DNA of 64,000 nt from Panagrolaimus kolymaensis (Eukaryota > Nematoda > Chromadorea > Rhabditida > Panagrolaimidae). Below, piece by piece: positions 48,589 through 61,314 of this stretch. The stretch covers positions 558,001 to 622,000 of the forward strand of contig JAJQJQ010000063.1 in NCBI GenBank assembly GCA_028622995.1, given 5' to 3'. Numbering within the stretch: position 1 is the stretch's first letter; every line of letters begins with the position of its first letter. The position numbers were made by a program, and so were the translations under genes. Under the pieces are notes generated by a model. It did not search any database and was not told where the DNA came from. It saw nothing but the letters and a program-made list of their open reading frames with translations.

Positions 48589-51500
48589 ATGAGACCTCCT
48601 AACATAGGAATTCTTTTGAGTTTATGTCTTCTGATTATCTTTTCAAGTTTCAAATTCACCGATGCCGAAGATGAAGTTCAAGGAGCAGGAAGCATCAGCC
48701 TTGGAACCAGCGATGAAACTAATCAAAATAAAATTATTTCTGTTTGTGGTGAAATTGATCCCGATGATGATCAAGACATGGATCAAGGTATGTTTTTTTT
48801 ATATCCAAAATCAAAATGAGTAAAATTTGTTTTAGGATTTTCTTGTCATTGCTATGATGAAACTGTTGCATGTTATAGAAGATATGGATATGAAAAAAAG
48901 AATACTTTCACTACCAACATTCAAATTTCAAAAGATAATTTTACTTTAAAAGTTGCATCATTTTATAGGACTGAAATAAAAGCGTTGAAAAAAGTAAGTA
49001 TTTTAAAATAAAAATTATTAACAAACAAAAAATTGTAATAATTTTTTTAGGATTTTATTTTACCTGGAAGCGAAAATACTGTTAGAGAACTTTATTTTAA
49101 TTCAAATAAAATGAATGATATCGAAAATGAAGCGTTTGACAAATTTGCTGCTTTAAGAAAGTTAAGCATCGCCGACAATGAAATAAAAAATATTAGTGAA
49201 AATGTTTTAACCGAAGAAATTGGATTAGGTTTGGAAGAATTAAATTTGAAAAATAATCAACTTGAATCCATTTCATCCAAGGCTTTTAAAAATATGAAAA
49301 ATTTGACATCATTGAATTTGAGCGAAAATAAAGGAATACAGTTTTTTGAAAAAATTGATGGGAAAAATGTTTCAATTTTCCATGAAAGTTTATCATATTT
49401 GAAGACATTAAAGTTAATGGAATGCAATATTTCAACTTTGCCTGATAATATTTTTGAAAATCTTCGGTAACTTTTTTTTAAATTTCTTAAAATCGAGGGA
49501 AACTTTTTTTTACAGAAATCTGGAAAACTTGGATTTAAGTCTTAATCCTTTGACAACTCTTCCAAAAGCAATTCAACATTTGCCAAATCTTCGGAACTTG
49601 CGTATCCTTGGTACTACACTTACTCAAATCAATAATGAAGATATGAAATTTAATACCAAACTTGAATCCCTTATTATTTATGATAGTAAGATTTCAAAAA
49701 TTGATGATTGCACTTTTTGTGGTTTAACTAATCTAAAAATTGTGGACTTTTCAAACAATGAAAATCTTTCGTTCATTCATGAAAATGCTTTTGGTTCTGT
49801 CTCGATTGGAAAGACTCCTGAATTGAAATATTTTTCAATTGAAAATTGTAATGTTTCAATTTTGTCGCCAAAACTTTTGGATTGGAAAAATATTACCCAC
49901 GTTGATATTAAAGGAAATCCATTTACATGTAATTGTTCCATGGCTTGGTTAATCAACGAAATCGAAGAATATAAAAATAATTTCCAAAATTATGAAAATC
50001 AAACAATTATCCATGCATTAAAATGCCAAACTCCTGTGGAATTGAAATATATCAAATTTACCAATTTGGCTGGAAACTTTTGTAAAAATGACACCGAAGA
50101 CCATAGCTTCGAAGATGACAGCCACATTATTTATGTTTGTGGACCAGGTTCAACAGGTTTGTAAAAAAGTTTTAAAGGCAAAATAAAAGTTTTTTAAAAT
50201 ATGAATATTTTCAGAATCCGGTTGTACCTGTAATAATGAAGAATTAAAATGTGAAGCAGATTCTTGGTGGAGGGAAGAAAAATTGAAAATGAATCATACA
50301 AATATTCAAATTTTAGCAAATAATTTTACTATTAAAAATGCGAGTTTTACCAATGCAAATATAAAGTTTTTATTAAAAGTAAGAATCTATTTTATTTAAT
50401 TTTTTGCTTTATAAGACTTTAATAAACGAAAAATAAAAAAATTTTATAGGAAGAAGTTTTGCCAGATCAAGAAAAAAATATTGAAAGATTGGAATTTACA
50501 AATACCCAAATTGAAAGCATTGAAAATGGAACATTTGATAAATTTATTTCATTGCGAGTTTTAAAAATATTTCGAAGTAAATTAACAAATATCACCGTAG
50601 AAATTTTAACTCCACAACTTGGTTCCACTTTATTGGAACTTGATTTGAGTTTTAATCAACTTTCGAATTTGAATCCAAATGCTTTCCAATATTTAATAAA
50701 AATTGCGCATTTGTCATTAATGGGAAGTGAAAAAGTTAATTTTACTTTATTTAAATTTCCAAAAGCATTGGAAAATTTGAAAACTTTGGATTTAAGAAAT
50801 TCCGAAGTTTCAACTTTGCCAAATTTTGAATTTCTTAAGTAAGTTTAAAAAATTTCCTCAAATTTATTCAAAAAAATTATTTTAAGAAGCCTTGAAACTT
50901 TACGCTTGGATGGAAATCGAGGAATTTTTAAATCAGCCACGACAAAAGAAATTTTCCCTGCATCGTTGTCAAACTTAAAGCATTTATACTTAACTATGTG
51001 TTATCCTTCAAAATTGGATGAAAATATTTTTGTTAATTTAAAGTAAGTCTTTTTTTTTTTTTTTCAAAAAAAACAACAAATATTCTTACAAAAATTCAAC
51101 TTTTTTGTTTTGTTTAGAAATTTGGAAACATTAGATTTAAGTCATAATTTATTATCTTCTTTTCCTAAAGCCATTGGAAATCTGCTAAACCTTCGAAATT
51201 TATACTTTTCTTACAATTCAATTTTCGAATTAAATGCTGAAAGCTTTCAAAACAATACTAAACTTGAAACTATTATTGTTTCTGGTAGTAATAGTTTGCA
51301 AAGAATACAAAATTGTACCTTTTGCAATTTACCCAATCTTAAAAAGGTTAATCTCAATGAAAATTATGACCTCACATATATTCATGAAAATGCATTTGGT
51401 TCGATTTCAACTGGAATTCCAAAAACTTTGGAATCATTTTCATTCGCACATTGTAATGTCGGAATTTTATATGAAAATTTATTGGATTGGAAAAATACTA

Positions 51501-53244
51501 AACACATTAATGCAATTTATAATACTTTTACATGTGATTGTTCAATGGGATGGTTAATTAATGAATTAAAATTATCTAAACCAATATTAACTAAAAATTT
51601 TGAAAAATGGAATAGCTTTGGATTTCGATGTTATTCAAAGAATTCATATTTATATTTAAAGGACCAGCCTCAATGTGTTAATGAAATAATTATCGATAGT
51701 TGTGGAGAAAATTCTTTAAGTAAAATTTTATTTTTAAGATTCCTTTTTAGTTAATTGAAATAATTTCTTTGTTTTTTTAGCCACCCAAGGTTGCAAATGT
51801 GAAAATCAAGAATTACATTGTCAATACGGGTCTAAAATGCATTCTGGAACTACAACAAATATTAAAATTATGGAACATGATTTTGTATTAAAGAATGCTA
51901 GTTTTGCGGGAAATCTAATTAAAGAACTTAAAAATGTAAGAATTTTTATTTAAGAAAGTCGCCGGTGCACAGGATTCTAAAAAAGATAAAAAAATATTTT
52001 TTAGGGTCAAGTTATTCCTGGTAGAGAAAATTCCATTCAAAAACTTAATTTGCATAACAATTTAATTGAAACCATTGAAAATGGAACATTTGATAAATTT
52101 ATTTCTCTCACAACTTTAGACCTTGGTGGAAATTTACTTAAAACTTTAAAAGATGGAATCTTCACCGAAGCTCTTGGGTCAAGTTTACTCAGATTGGATT
52201 TATCTCAAAATAAATTTGAAAAAATAAATTTAACTATATTCAATAATTTAACCCAACTCACATATTTATCCTTGGCAAATAATGATAAAATTAAACTTAT
52301 CAGCATTTTTCCTGAAGCTATGGTAAACTTAAAATTTTTATATTTGGATGGTTGCAAATTAAAAAAATTGGATGAAAATATTTTCGCTTATCTCAAGTAA
52401 AGCTTTTTTATAATTCTTCAAACAAACAAAAAATGAATAAAATTTAATTTTTTTTAGAAATTTGGAAAGTTTGGGTTTAAGTAATAATCCTTTGACCTCG
52501 ATACCCAAAGCAATTAATTCACTTTCAAACCTTCGAAATTTATATATTCAAAACGCTAAAATTTCAAAGTTAAATTTCACAAACACCAAATTTATTCAAA
52601 GCCTTGAAATGTTGGATGCTTCCACAAATAGTATTTCAAAAATCGAGAATTGCACTTTTTGCGGGTTTTCCAATCTTAAAAGATTATATTTGCAAGAAAA
52701 TAATAAGCTTTCTTTTATTCATGAAAATGCTTTTGGATCGAATTCGACCAAAACTTCTTTGCCAGTTTTAGATACGTTTTTCCTCCAAAATTGCAATATT
52801 TCAAGTTTATCAGAAAATTTGCTTGATTGGAACAAAATTCAAAACATTCAAATCGATGGAAATCCATTAAATTGTGATTGTTCGATTGCATGGTTAATTC
52901 AAGGATTAAAATCCGATTCGCCATGGTATTTTCCAAAACTCCAAAATTCTGTTAAAAATCAAGACAAACTCATTTGCAATTTTCCGAATGAAATGAAATA
53001 TATTAAATTTTCAAATATTTTCAAAGAATTTTGTTTCAACGAAACTTTCAAAGAAATCCCAAAAACATATTTTCTTTGGTGGATTCTTTTAAGCATTTTT
53101 GTTGCTTTTGTTTTTATTGCCATCGGTGTTGGAAGTTTTATTTATGTTCGTCGATATCGAAGCCAAACAATTCCTTATCGTCGAGAAGATGAAGATAAAC
53201 TTGAAGAAGATTTTGATACAAACGACGAAGAAGAAAATGTCTAA
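48589..53244 (+). CDS. LRR-C: three-module LRR transmembrane protein, intact
   Basis: Eleven exons: 48589..48787, 48836..48993, 49051..49466, 49516..50156, 50215..50378, 50450..50838, 50887..51042, 51118..51719, 51781..51935, 52005..52396 and 52458..53244. They join in frame to 1352 residues. Signal peptide MRPPNIGILLSLCLLIIF. Three modules (about residues 67-471, 472-908 and 909-1290) each have an N-terminal Cys cluster (e.g. CTCNNEELKC), LRRs, an N-C-T-F-C motif inside one LRR, FIHENAFG and an LRRCT cap (CNCSMAWLIN). A single membrane span (WWILLSIFVAFVFIAIGVG), YVRRYR and a 35-residue acidic tail (EDEDKLEEDFDTNDEEENV) end it. Modules are bounded by phase-1 introns. Probably a cell-surface receptor or adhesion protein; ligand unknown. 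No TIR or kinase domain. The only intact three-module copy. Confidence 0.9.
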
Positions 53245-53657
53245 ATTTCATTTTCAATGTTTCTATCTTTTTGTTTTTTAAATTTGTGAATCTGTTTTTT
53301 ATGAAATAAAAAAAAGTAAAAAATATTTGGTTGCCAATTTATAAGAATCAGAAAACCATGGACTTATTTTTAAAGGCACTCTAGTCTCGTTGCGAAAGAT
53401 TTTGAAGCAAAAGTTTGTGAAAGTTGGTTGTTTTGGATAAAAAAAATTGTTCCTTGAATGCTGCAAAGTTTCTCTCTCACACTTTCATGCAAATTTACAT
53501 TTTTCTTCATTTTTTAATGCTTCATTTTTCAATAGCATGTTTTCTTGTTTCTTCAATCATTCATTCTTGCAACTTTCAACTGTTTGAAGAAGGCAGCTGC
53601 AAAATCATCTAATATTTTTGATTTCAACAACAAACTTTGGTCCATGAAAAAGAAAAA
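53245..53657. other. Intergenic between LRR-C and kinase
   Basis: AT-rich, with AATAAA about 60 bp after the LRR-C stop. No reading frame is supported. It should hold the kinase promoter. Confidence 0.5.
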
Positions 53658-55243
53658 ATGAAGGAATCTGAACGAAATAATCATGAACCATTTCCATGTC
53701 AACAACCTTCAACACCTGTGTTAACTCCATCATCAGTAGTATCAATGTCAAATATTCATCCATCATCAACTCAACCAATTGTATCTTTAGCTACTCGAAA
53801 ACGAATGTATCCAAGAATTTCAAAAGAAAAAAGTGATAAAATTTTACTTGGAATTGGTGAAATGGTTCGTCAACGATGGTTAATCAAGGTATGGGTTTAT
53901 GGCTTTTGACTAATGATATAATAACTTTTGGTAAATTTGAATCATCAAACCTTTGTTACCTATTGCTGTATTTCCTCATAACCTTTTTACTAGTATGATA
54001 GATTTGAGACGTGCCTATAGCTTTAATTCCATATTTTGAATGATCGTATATATGTTACATTATCTACTATGCTTAAACGTGTTAATCCTTTCATACTATT
54101 AACTTTATATATATCATTTTATAGGGTTTGATTGGTGCTGGTGGTTATGGACAAATATATTATTCCCTTGATGTTCAACAAAATGATCATGTTGCTGTGA
54201 AAGTTGAACCAACAAGAAGAAATGGAAAAACTGTTCGTCGAATGATATTGGAACAAAAAGTTTTATTGCGTTTACAAGGTCGTCCTCATGTTGCTCTCAT
54301 GTATGGTTCGGGTGTGGAACATGATTTGAATTACATCGTCTTACAACTTCTCAGCGTCAATATTGGTGATCTACGAAAGCAATGTCCACTCAAAAGATTT
54401 TCTAAATCCACTGCTGGAAGAATCATGCAACAAGTAAAACTGACTTTTAATTCTCTTTAACTAATAACATCTTTTTCAGGCTATAGCTGGTATACGAGAT
54501 GTTCATCAAATAGGTTATTTACATCGTGATATAAAACCTGCAAATATGTGCTTTGGATTATCAGAAGCTTCAAAACATCGCTTGATTATTCTTGATTTTG
54601 GTTTGGTTCGAAAATATGTTAATTCTGATGGAAGAGTAAAACCGTTAAGAGATCGAGCTGGATTTCGTGGAACTTTGCGTTATGTATCATTACGAGTTCA
54701 TAATCGACAAGAACAAGGACCTGCTGATGATTTGATTGCACTTTTATATAGCTTTATTGAATTGGTTCATGGAGAAGTATCATGGAGAAGAATGTATTTG
54801 GCTGATCAAATTAAAGCTGCTAAAGATGAATTGGTATGTTTTTTCTTTGTGGAAACTCGTATTTGTTAGACATACATACATACCTTATATTTACCATCAA
54901 AGCTACTTACTAATATCTCTGTGTCTCACCTATGCTTTCTACCATTGTTTGCTTATGACATCTTAGCCTACTTGTTTTTTACTTTTTTGCAACTTCTTTC
55001 ACTTTTTAGGTACGTGACGATTTTAACGCAATTAGCTTTAAATTTGGTAATTCCTTTCGTGAATATGCTCGTGCTGTATCATCAATGTCTGCTGAAGAAG
55101 AACCAAATTATCATGTGCTTCAAGAATATATGAGAGATTTCGCTGGAAATAAATGCATTAGTGATTTATATGATTGGGAAAATCAATTTGCTGATGTTTT
55201 TGCTGAAACTGAAATCAATCGACATTTAAAAATCATTCCTTGA
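53658..55243 (+). CDS. Casein kinase 1 / tau-tubulin kinase-like protein kinase
   Basis: Exons 53658..53888, 54125..54433, 54480..54833 and 55010..55243, all phase 0, give 375 residues. After a Ser/Pro-rich N-terminus of about 75 residues the kinase domain begins: GLIGAGGYGQIY (Gly loop), VAVKVEP (ATP lysine), ILEQKVL, HRDIKPANMC (catalytic loop), DFGLVRKY (metal binding) and FRGTLRYVSLRVHNRQEQG in the position of the TTBK FRGTxRYxS element. Key residues are all present, so it should be active. Nematodes carry many TTBK-like kinases, several germline or sperm expressed. The third intron is longer than usual (176 bp). The start is the ATG at 53658; codons upstream lack an ATG in frame. Confidence 0.9.
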
Positions 55244-55504
55244 ACTTCCATAAAAAAAGTAGCAATCCATCACTTTTCTAAATTATATTTAATTATCTAT
55301 GTTTATTTTAAATATTTTTATGTACATGAATAAATTGTTTTAACATTTGTTGTTGTGTGTTTGCATGTTAGCTTTTTATTACTCGTGGAAGTGTGGGTTT
55401 GATTACAACGTCGGAGTAAAAAAACTTTTTATTCGAAGTAGAAAAAAAGAGTAACGAACAAAATTAAGAAACCATTGGCTTGATTTTTAAGGTTCCTTAG
55501 AACA

Positions 55505-57171
55505 TTAACAAACCCAAATAAATGCACAATAAAAAGCTATAATGAACCACAAAAAATGCGAATGAAGAAGCCCTTGATTACTCAAAGCTGAATTACCACC
55601 ACAAAATTGTTTGGGTACATTTACAAATTTAACGTTTTCTAATGCCTCGGGTGCAAAACATTGTGGTTCTTCGATAATTTCATCTGTGAAACTCCCATTT
55701 GACGAAATGCGAGATAGCAAAATTGGATCATTAATTAACCAAGCGATAGAACAATCACAAATAAATGGATTATTTTCAATTCGAATATTTTGAGTGTTTT
55801 TCCAATTTAATAATTTTTCAGACAAAAATGAAAGATTGCAACTTTGAATATAAAATTTTTCTAAGCTTGGAGCTTCGCCAGTGTTGATAGAGCCAAAAGC
55901 ATTTTCATGGATTTCCGAAAGTAAAGGATTAAAATCAAGATGAATTTCTTTGAGATTTGGAAGATTACAAAATGTGCAATCCTCGATGATTTCAATATTT
56001 GTTCCATCAAAATGCAATTCTTCAAGATTTGGGAGGTTTGTGAAGGTTTCATTGTTGATTGCCGCGACATTTGTGAGGCTTAAATCCAAATGTTTGAGGC
56101 TTGATAAAATATTTATCGCTTTTGGAATCGAAGATAATGGGTTTTCTTTAAGAATAAGGATTTCAAGATTTCTGAAAATTCCAAAAAAAAATATTATTTT
56201 TGCGTTACAAAAAGTTTATTTTTTATAAAAAAAACTTACTTTAAATTAACAAAAATATTTTCATTATTCAAATTTCTAATCCAGCAAGAAGACAGATCCA
56301 ATTGTTTTAAATTTACTAAAGCTTCAGGGAATATACTTTCAGAAGAAGAAAAATCAATTTGTTTGTTAATAGCAAGCGACAATGATTTTAATTTAATCAA
56401 ATTTTGAAAAGCGATTGAAGAAAGTTTTTGAAATTTGTTTTCACTCAAATCCAAATTTAATAAAGTTGAGCCAAGTTTAGGAGTAAAAATCTCTGAAGAA
56501 ATAAAAGTTAAAGAATTTTCACCCAAATTCAAAGTTTTGAGAGAATTAAATTTGTCGAAAGTTCCAATTTCAATGGATGAAATTTTGTTTCTTGAAAAAT
56601 CCAAAGATTCTATGGTGGCTTCTCGGCCTGGCAAGATTTTATCCTGAAAAATGTTTTGTTTAGAGGCTTTGAATTAAATTTTTTTTAAAAAATGGTAGTT
56701 TTAGAAAATTGAAAAAAACCTTACTTTTTGGAGTTTTGTGATGGAATTAAATGCAAAACTGGCATTTTTTACGACAAAATTAGAGTTTCGAATTTGAATA
56801 TTTGCATGTTTGAGAGGATTGGGTAAAATTCTCCAACAAGTTAAACGCTGAGTTTCAGTTTCGCAGGTGCATAATTGGTCTTCTAAAAATACAATGGAAT
56901 TAAAAAAACTTATTTTCTTGAGAAAAAACATTTTTAATTTGGTTTAATTAAAAAATGAAATAGCAAACTAACCATAAGGATTTTCATTACAAGCATAAAG
57001 CACACGATTTTCTTCATCAACATCAAAAAGTGATATATCTTTGATGCCTTTGAATGACTTTTGACTATTACTACTAAATCGCTTTGATTTTGTTGTTATT
57101 GATTCGTAACCGCAAATATCATAAATAAAAAATGAAAAAAATAAGATTATGAAAATATTGGAAAGTCGCAT
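55505..57171 (-). CDS. LRR-E: single-module LRR surface protein, GPI-like tail
   Basis: Exons 56973..57171, 56725..56882, 56240..56643 and 55505..56171 join in frame to 475 residues. Signal peptide MRLSNIFIILFFSFFI. A single module follows: Cys cluster (LCTCETETQRLTC), ILPGREATIESLDFSRN and further LRRs, IIEDCTFCNLPNLK, EIHENAFGS, and an LRRCT cap (FICDCSIAWLIND). The tail is GGNSALSNQGLLHSH followed by a hydrophobic FLWFIIAFYCAFIW that ends the protein with no basic stop-transfer or cytosolic tail. This is the layout of a GPI-anchor signal, unlike the other family members. Exon phases are the same as in LRR-C. It lies tail-to-tail with the kinase gene, 261 bp apart. Confidence 0.88.
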
Positions 57172-58589
57172 TTCTGAAAAAATATTTACTTTAAGAACAT
57201 TAAAAAAAGACTAACAAGAAAAGTTTAGATTAAACGGATTTAGAAAAAAAATTGCTCCAAAGCTAAGTGGTTGCCAAAAATATTATGGAAGACAGACATT
57301 ATTTTTTATTTATTATAAAACAAAAAACCATTGCTAAAATTTCCAAAATTCTGTTGTTTCCAACTATTTATTTAATAAATCTATTTTTCTTCGTTTTATA
57401 TTTTTTTTACCAAAAACAAAAAAGTAAAAATAAAAGGTTTTTCGATCGATCCAATCAATTTTCATTTTATTTTTTGCTATTTAAAAAGGAATAGTGTTCA
57501 TATTTTTTAGGAGAGAAAAAATACTTTTAAAAAAAGACAAGAAACCAAAAACAAAAACGAAAAAAACTTTTTAAATGCCATATCTCTCTCGTTATCGTTG
57601 CGCGGCCGTGTTATTTATTTTTATATAGGTATGTCGAAATCAAACCTTTGCCGATGTCTAACTAAGCGTACAAAAAGAAAGAAGAAAAAAATTTGATATT
57701 TTTAGATCGACGTTCTTTCGTAAAAAAAACAATCAAAAAAACTGAGCAAAGCCGATCAGCAAAAAAAAACTGAAAGCAAAAAAGTGGGCTGAAAAAGGAT
57801 GTTTATAGACTTATTGAGACAAAAAAAAAGAGAGACACAAACAGACGGCTAAAATAAAAATAAAAAATAAGAACTAAAGCGAAGCGAAAAAGAGAATGAA
57901 TGATCGGGATTACCAAAGGCAAGATTTTGTTTTACAAATTTTAGAAAGATATGGGAACATCAAAAAAGAAGGACTTCGTTTTTAATTTTTTTAGATAATA
58001 GATAAGCCAAAGATCTAAAAATCATAAACAGTAGTCTCTTTAAAAAATTCTATTACTTTCCTTTGTTTTTGCCGTTATCACATTAAATAAATATTTACAT
58101 AATTCTCAGAGAGATAAAAAAATATAAAAAATTTTCAAAGGCCTAGTTTCATTGTTTTACACCTCTCCTCCAGCCTTTTATGTTTCTTTAAAAAAAATGA
58201 GCGATTTTGTTTTTCCATTAATTAATGCATATTTTTAATAAATCAATTTAAATTTTTATATTTCTGCTTCATTAATTTCATTAAGATGATTACGAAAAGA
58301 GTTATAATTTCTAATTTAGAATAATTGATTTTGAAAGACGAAAAAATAATGTGTTCTTGAAGTCTCTCTCTCTTTTTCTCTCGTGTTTTAAAGGAAAAAG
58401 AAAAAAGAATAAACACCACACAAAAAAAAGAAAATATTTTGTGTGACTCGATGCAAAAAAAAAACGAACATGTGTTGACTTTTTTTTGTTGACAAACTTA
58501 ACTTTTGTTTCAGTCATGCTGGATTTTTGTTGAAAATAAAACTGAATGAATTTCTTTTTTTCAGAACTTTTCTCCATAAAATTTAGGTT
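57172..58589. other. Intergenic, nothing recognised
   Basis: AT-rich divergent intergenic region between LRR-E and the HAT-like gene, with many A/T runs. A pyrimidine-rich TTTTTTTTCAG at about 58553-58563 could be a trans-splice or UTR acceptor for the gene that begins at 58590. Confidence 0.55.
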
Positions 58590-61182
58590 ATGAAAATTCC
58601 AGTCCCTTATTTTGATCAACTTCCACCAATTTATCGACAAGCTTTGACTAAGCTTGAAAATGATTTAACTGATGCTAAAAATATAAAAAAACAACGAAGA
58701 ATTTTAATTTCTTTTGTAAAAACTTATTCCACGATTCCAGAAATATGGAAATATTGGAGGGGTCAGTAACTTTACATATTCTTTCCCTTTCAAATCGATG
58801 GTATAAAAATTTATTGGAATGGCAAATATCTCATTTTTATTCGTATGATTTATTAATGGATTTGTTATTTTTGGAAAAAGTTTGTAATTTTCTAAGTCTT
58901 CTTTGGCAAAAAACTAATCGGCTGCTTTTTTAGAAAATAAGAAAAAGTCAAAAAATCAGGAAACTTTGTCGCGATGGCCCTCATGGAAATATAATTCAAA
59001 CAAAATTTGTAAAAAATTGTCGAAATCAAAAAGAATATAAAATTTTTTTGAATTTAGCAGAAAAAAGTTTAAATTTTCCTTCAAATAAATTGGATGAAAT
59101 ATATTTTGAATACTGTTTGCGGGCAGGTATGTTCCCGAGAAAAAGATGTTTCTCAACTTTTTGAATTTTTTAGGAATTTTTATTTCTGAAACCATTTTAC
59201 AAAGATACCAAAAAATCAGCCATGGAATATAAAAAATTAAATGAAGTTGAAGCTGACGATATTAAATGGGCTGAACGCCTCAATGATATTGTGGATGATC
59301 ATGATTTTATTGTTGAATCATTTGAATTTAAAATTACTTCATCTCCATGGTATTCAAGATTATGGAAATTATATATTGATTATTTAAGAAAATCAAAATC
59401 TATTGTAAGTTTTAAGTGACGAGGCACTAAACTTTGCTTTTTCGGATGCCCGTTTTTTTTGGATCTCTCTTTTTTGCAAAAAAAACTTAATTAAAACTTT
59501 TTATTTCAAATTTCCAATTTTTTTTGTCTTTAATTATCAAAAATATATTCATTTACTAAACCCGAAATTAAATGATAGTAACAAAAAATAGACAATAATT
59601 CACCAACAAAGTTTACTGTCTTTTTTAAGATTTCCTTATTTGCGAATGACTATAATATTCTTTATTTGTTTTTTTTTTATAGCAAATCTTAGATGTTTAT
59701 TCCCGTTATTGCCGATTTTTTATTGAAGATGTTGGAATTCTGGAGGATTATTACCATGACATCAAAAAATTTAGTTCAAACGGAATGGATGTTTCAAAAT
59801 GGTGGATTGATATAATTAAATTTGAATTTACTTTTGGAAGTCTTGATTCTGCATTTAAAATGTTGGAAAAAGCTTTAGCATCCAAAAATAATTATAAATC
59901 ACAAAAATTATTGAAATTTGTTTCAAAATGCAGTGAAAAATTTGGAATGGAAAAAAGAGAAATTTTGAAAAAACATATTTTTGAGGCGAAAAAAGCTAAC
60001 AGAAAAAAAGAATATTGTAAAATGGCAGAGTTGAAAAATAATAATTTTTCATGGTCCTGCAAAAATGATTTTATTTATGATCAAGATCAAATTCTTATTT
60101 TTTCTGATTCACAAATAGAAAATTCTGCTAATTCGATAATAGAAATTCCTGGAAATTTTAATTCTCCAAATCTTCAAAATTTTATTTTGCCTCGAACAAT
60201 TTGCATTTATATTTTTCAAAACGCAAATTTTTTCCTTCGAAATAATTTTTTCAAATCGTGTAAATATTTTGTGAATTTTTATAAAACTCCAATTTGCTGT
60301 AATTTGGTTATCAAAGATAATTCAACGCCGCCAATAGAATTTTTCGGCCAATCAATAAAAATTCCTGAAAATTCCTTTCAAGCTTTAAAAAATTTTCATC
60401 TTTGTAATTCTTTGGATGCTTGGGAAACTCAAAATCCTTTAACGGTTTCAAATATTTTATCAGTGATTTCAAAATGTAATTTAAAGTTTCTAAAATTGCA
60501 TACTCAAAATTTGACGTCCAAAGAATTTGAAATTTTAACTTCTCCAGGAAATATTGAAGCTGTTTATTTAGTTAGCGTCAAAGTTTTTGTTGATATTTCT
60601 GGAGAAGAAGCAAAATTGGAAGAATTATTTGAAAAATTTCCAAAAGCTTCAAGAATTTTGTGAGTTTTTATTAATTTTATTTTTTTTTTAATTTTTAAAA
60701 GTCATTTTGGAAACAAATAAGAGTAAAAAAGTTTAAGTCTCTCCTCGAAAATCACAAAATTCCATAATTTCGTCTATAAACATTTTTTGAAAATAGCAAA
60801 GAAAATCAAATTTTGTTAATTAAAACTTATGTATTTTTTTTATTACAGATTTTACACTGAAACTCCATTTTCATCCAACACCGCTGAAAAATTACTCCAA
60901 CTTAAAAGATTTGTAAAAATTCAAAGGCTCGAACTCTACACTCACGAATTGGATACAGAAAAGTTTTGTTCATTTATAAAAGCAAGTTTTATCCATTTCT
61001 TTAAATTTCATAAAATCCGAAAAAAGATTTTTCAGAACAATGCTGCAGCAAAATCAGAAATAAATATAGTTTTTAATTTGGATATAAATCCTGATTATTT
61101 AACAATTTTTACAAAACAGCTCAAAGAAATGGCAAAAACATGGGAGCCAATTAATGATAAACCAAATATTATTGTTCAATAA
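58590..61182 (+). CDS. HAT-repeat-like protein (possible PRP39 relative), with an apparent frameshift
   Basis: Exons 58590..58879, 58934..59126, 59205..59404, 59683..60659 and 60849..61182. Exon 1 needs one extra base in the GGGG run at about 58758-58762: upstream it reads KIPVPYFDQLPPIYRQ...EIWKYWR, downstream VTLHILSLSNRWYKNLLEWQ. With that base the product is about 664 residues. W-x2-Y/E helical repeats (WKYWR, WYKNLLEWQ, LWKLYIDYLR, WWIDIIKFEF) suggest HAT repeats as in Prp39-type splicing factors; similar length supports this weakly. The C-terminal 250 residues (LSVISKCNLKFLKLHTQNL, FVKIQRLELYTHEL) look instead like nematode F-box-associated or LRR sequence. It could be a fusion, a diverged gene or a pseudogene. 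The acceptor before 59205 was chosen because it keeps the frame. Confidence 0.55.
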
Positions 61183-61314
61183 AGCAAAGTGCAATTATTT
61201 TTTTATTTAATTAAAATTTGGGCAAAAAAAATATAATTTAGGATTAAAAAAATAGTCATTGTAATTATAAAATTTAAATAAATAAATTTATTTTTCTAAC
61301 TTTTTTTTAAACAT

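Noticed and set aside
60986..61035. 50 bp intron in the last exon of the HAT-like gene
   Set aside because: The GT...CAG borders look good, but removing it brings early stops, while the unspliced frame stays open to 61182.
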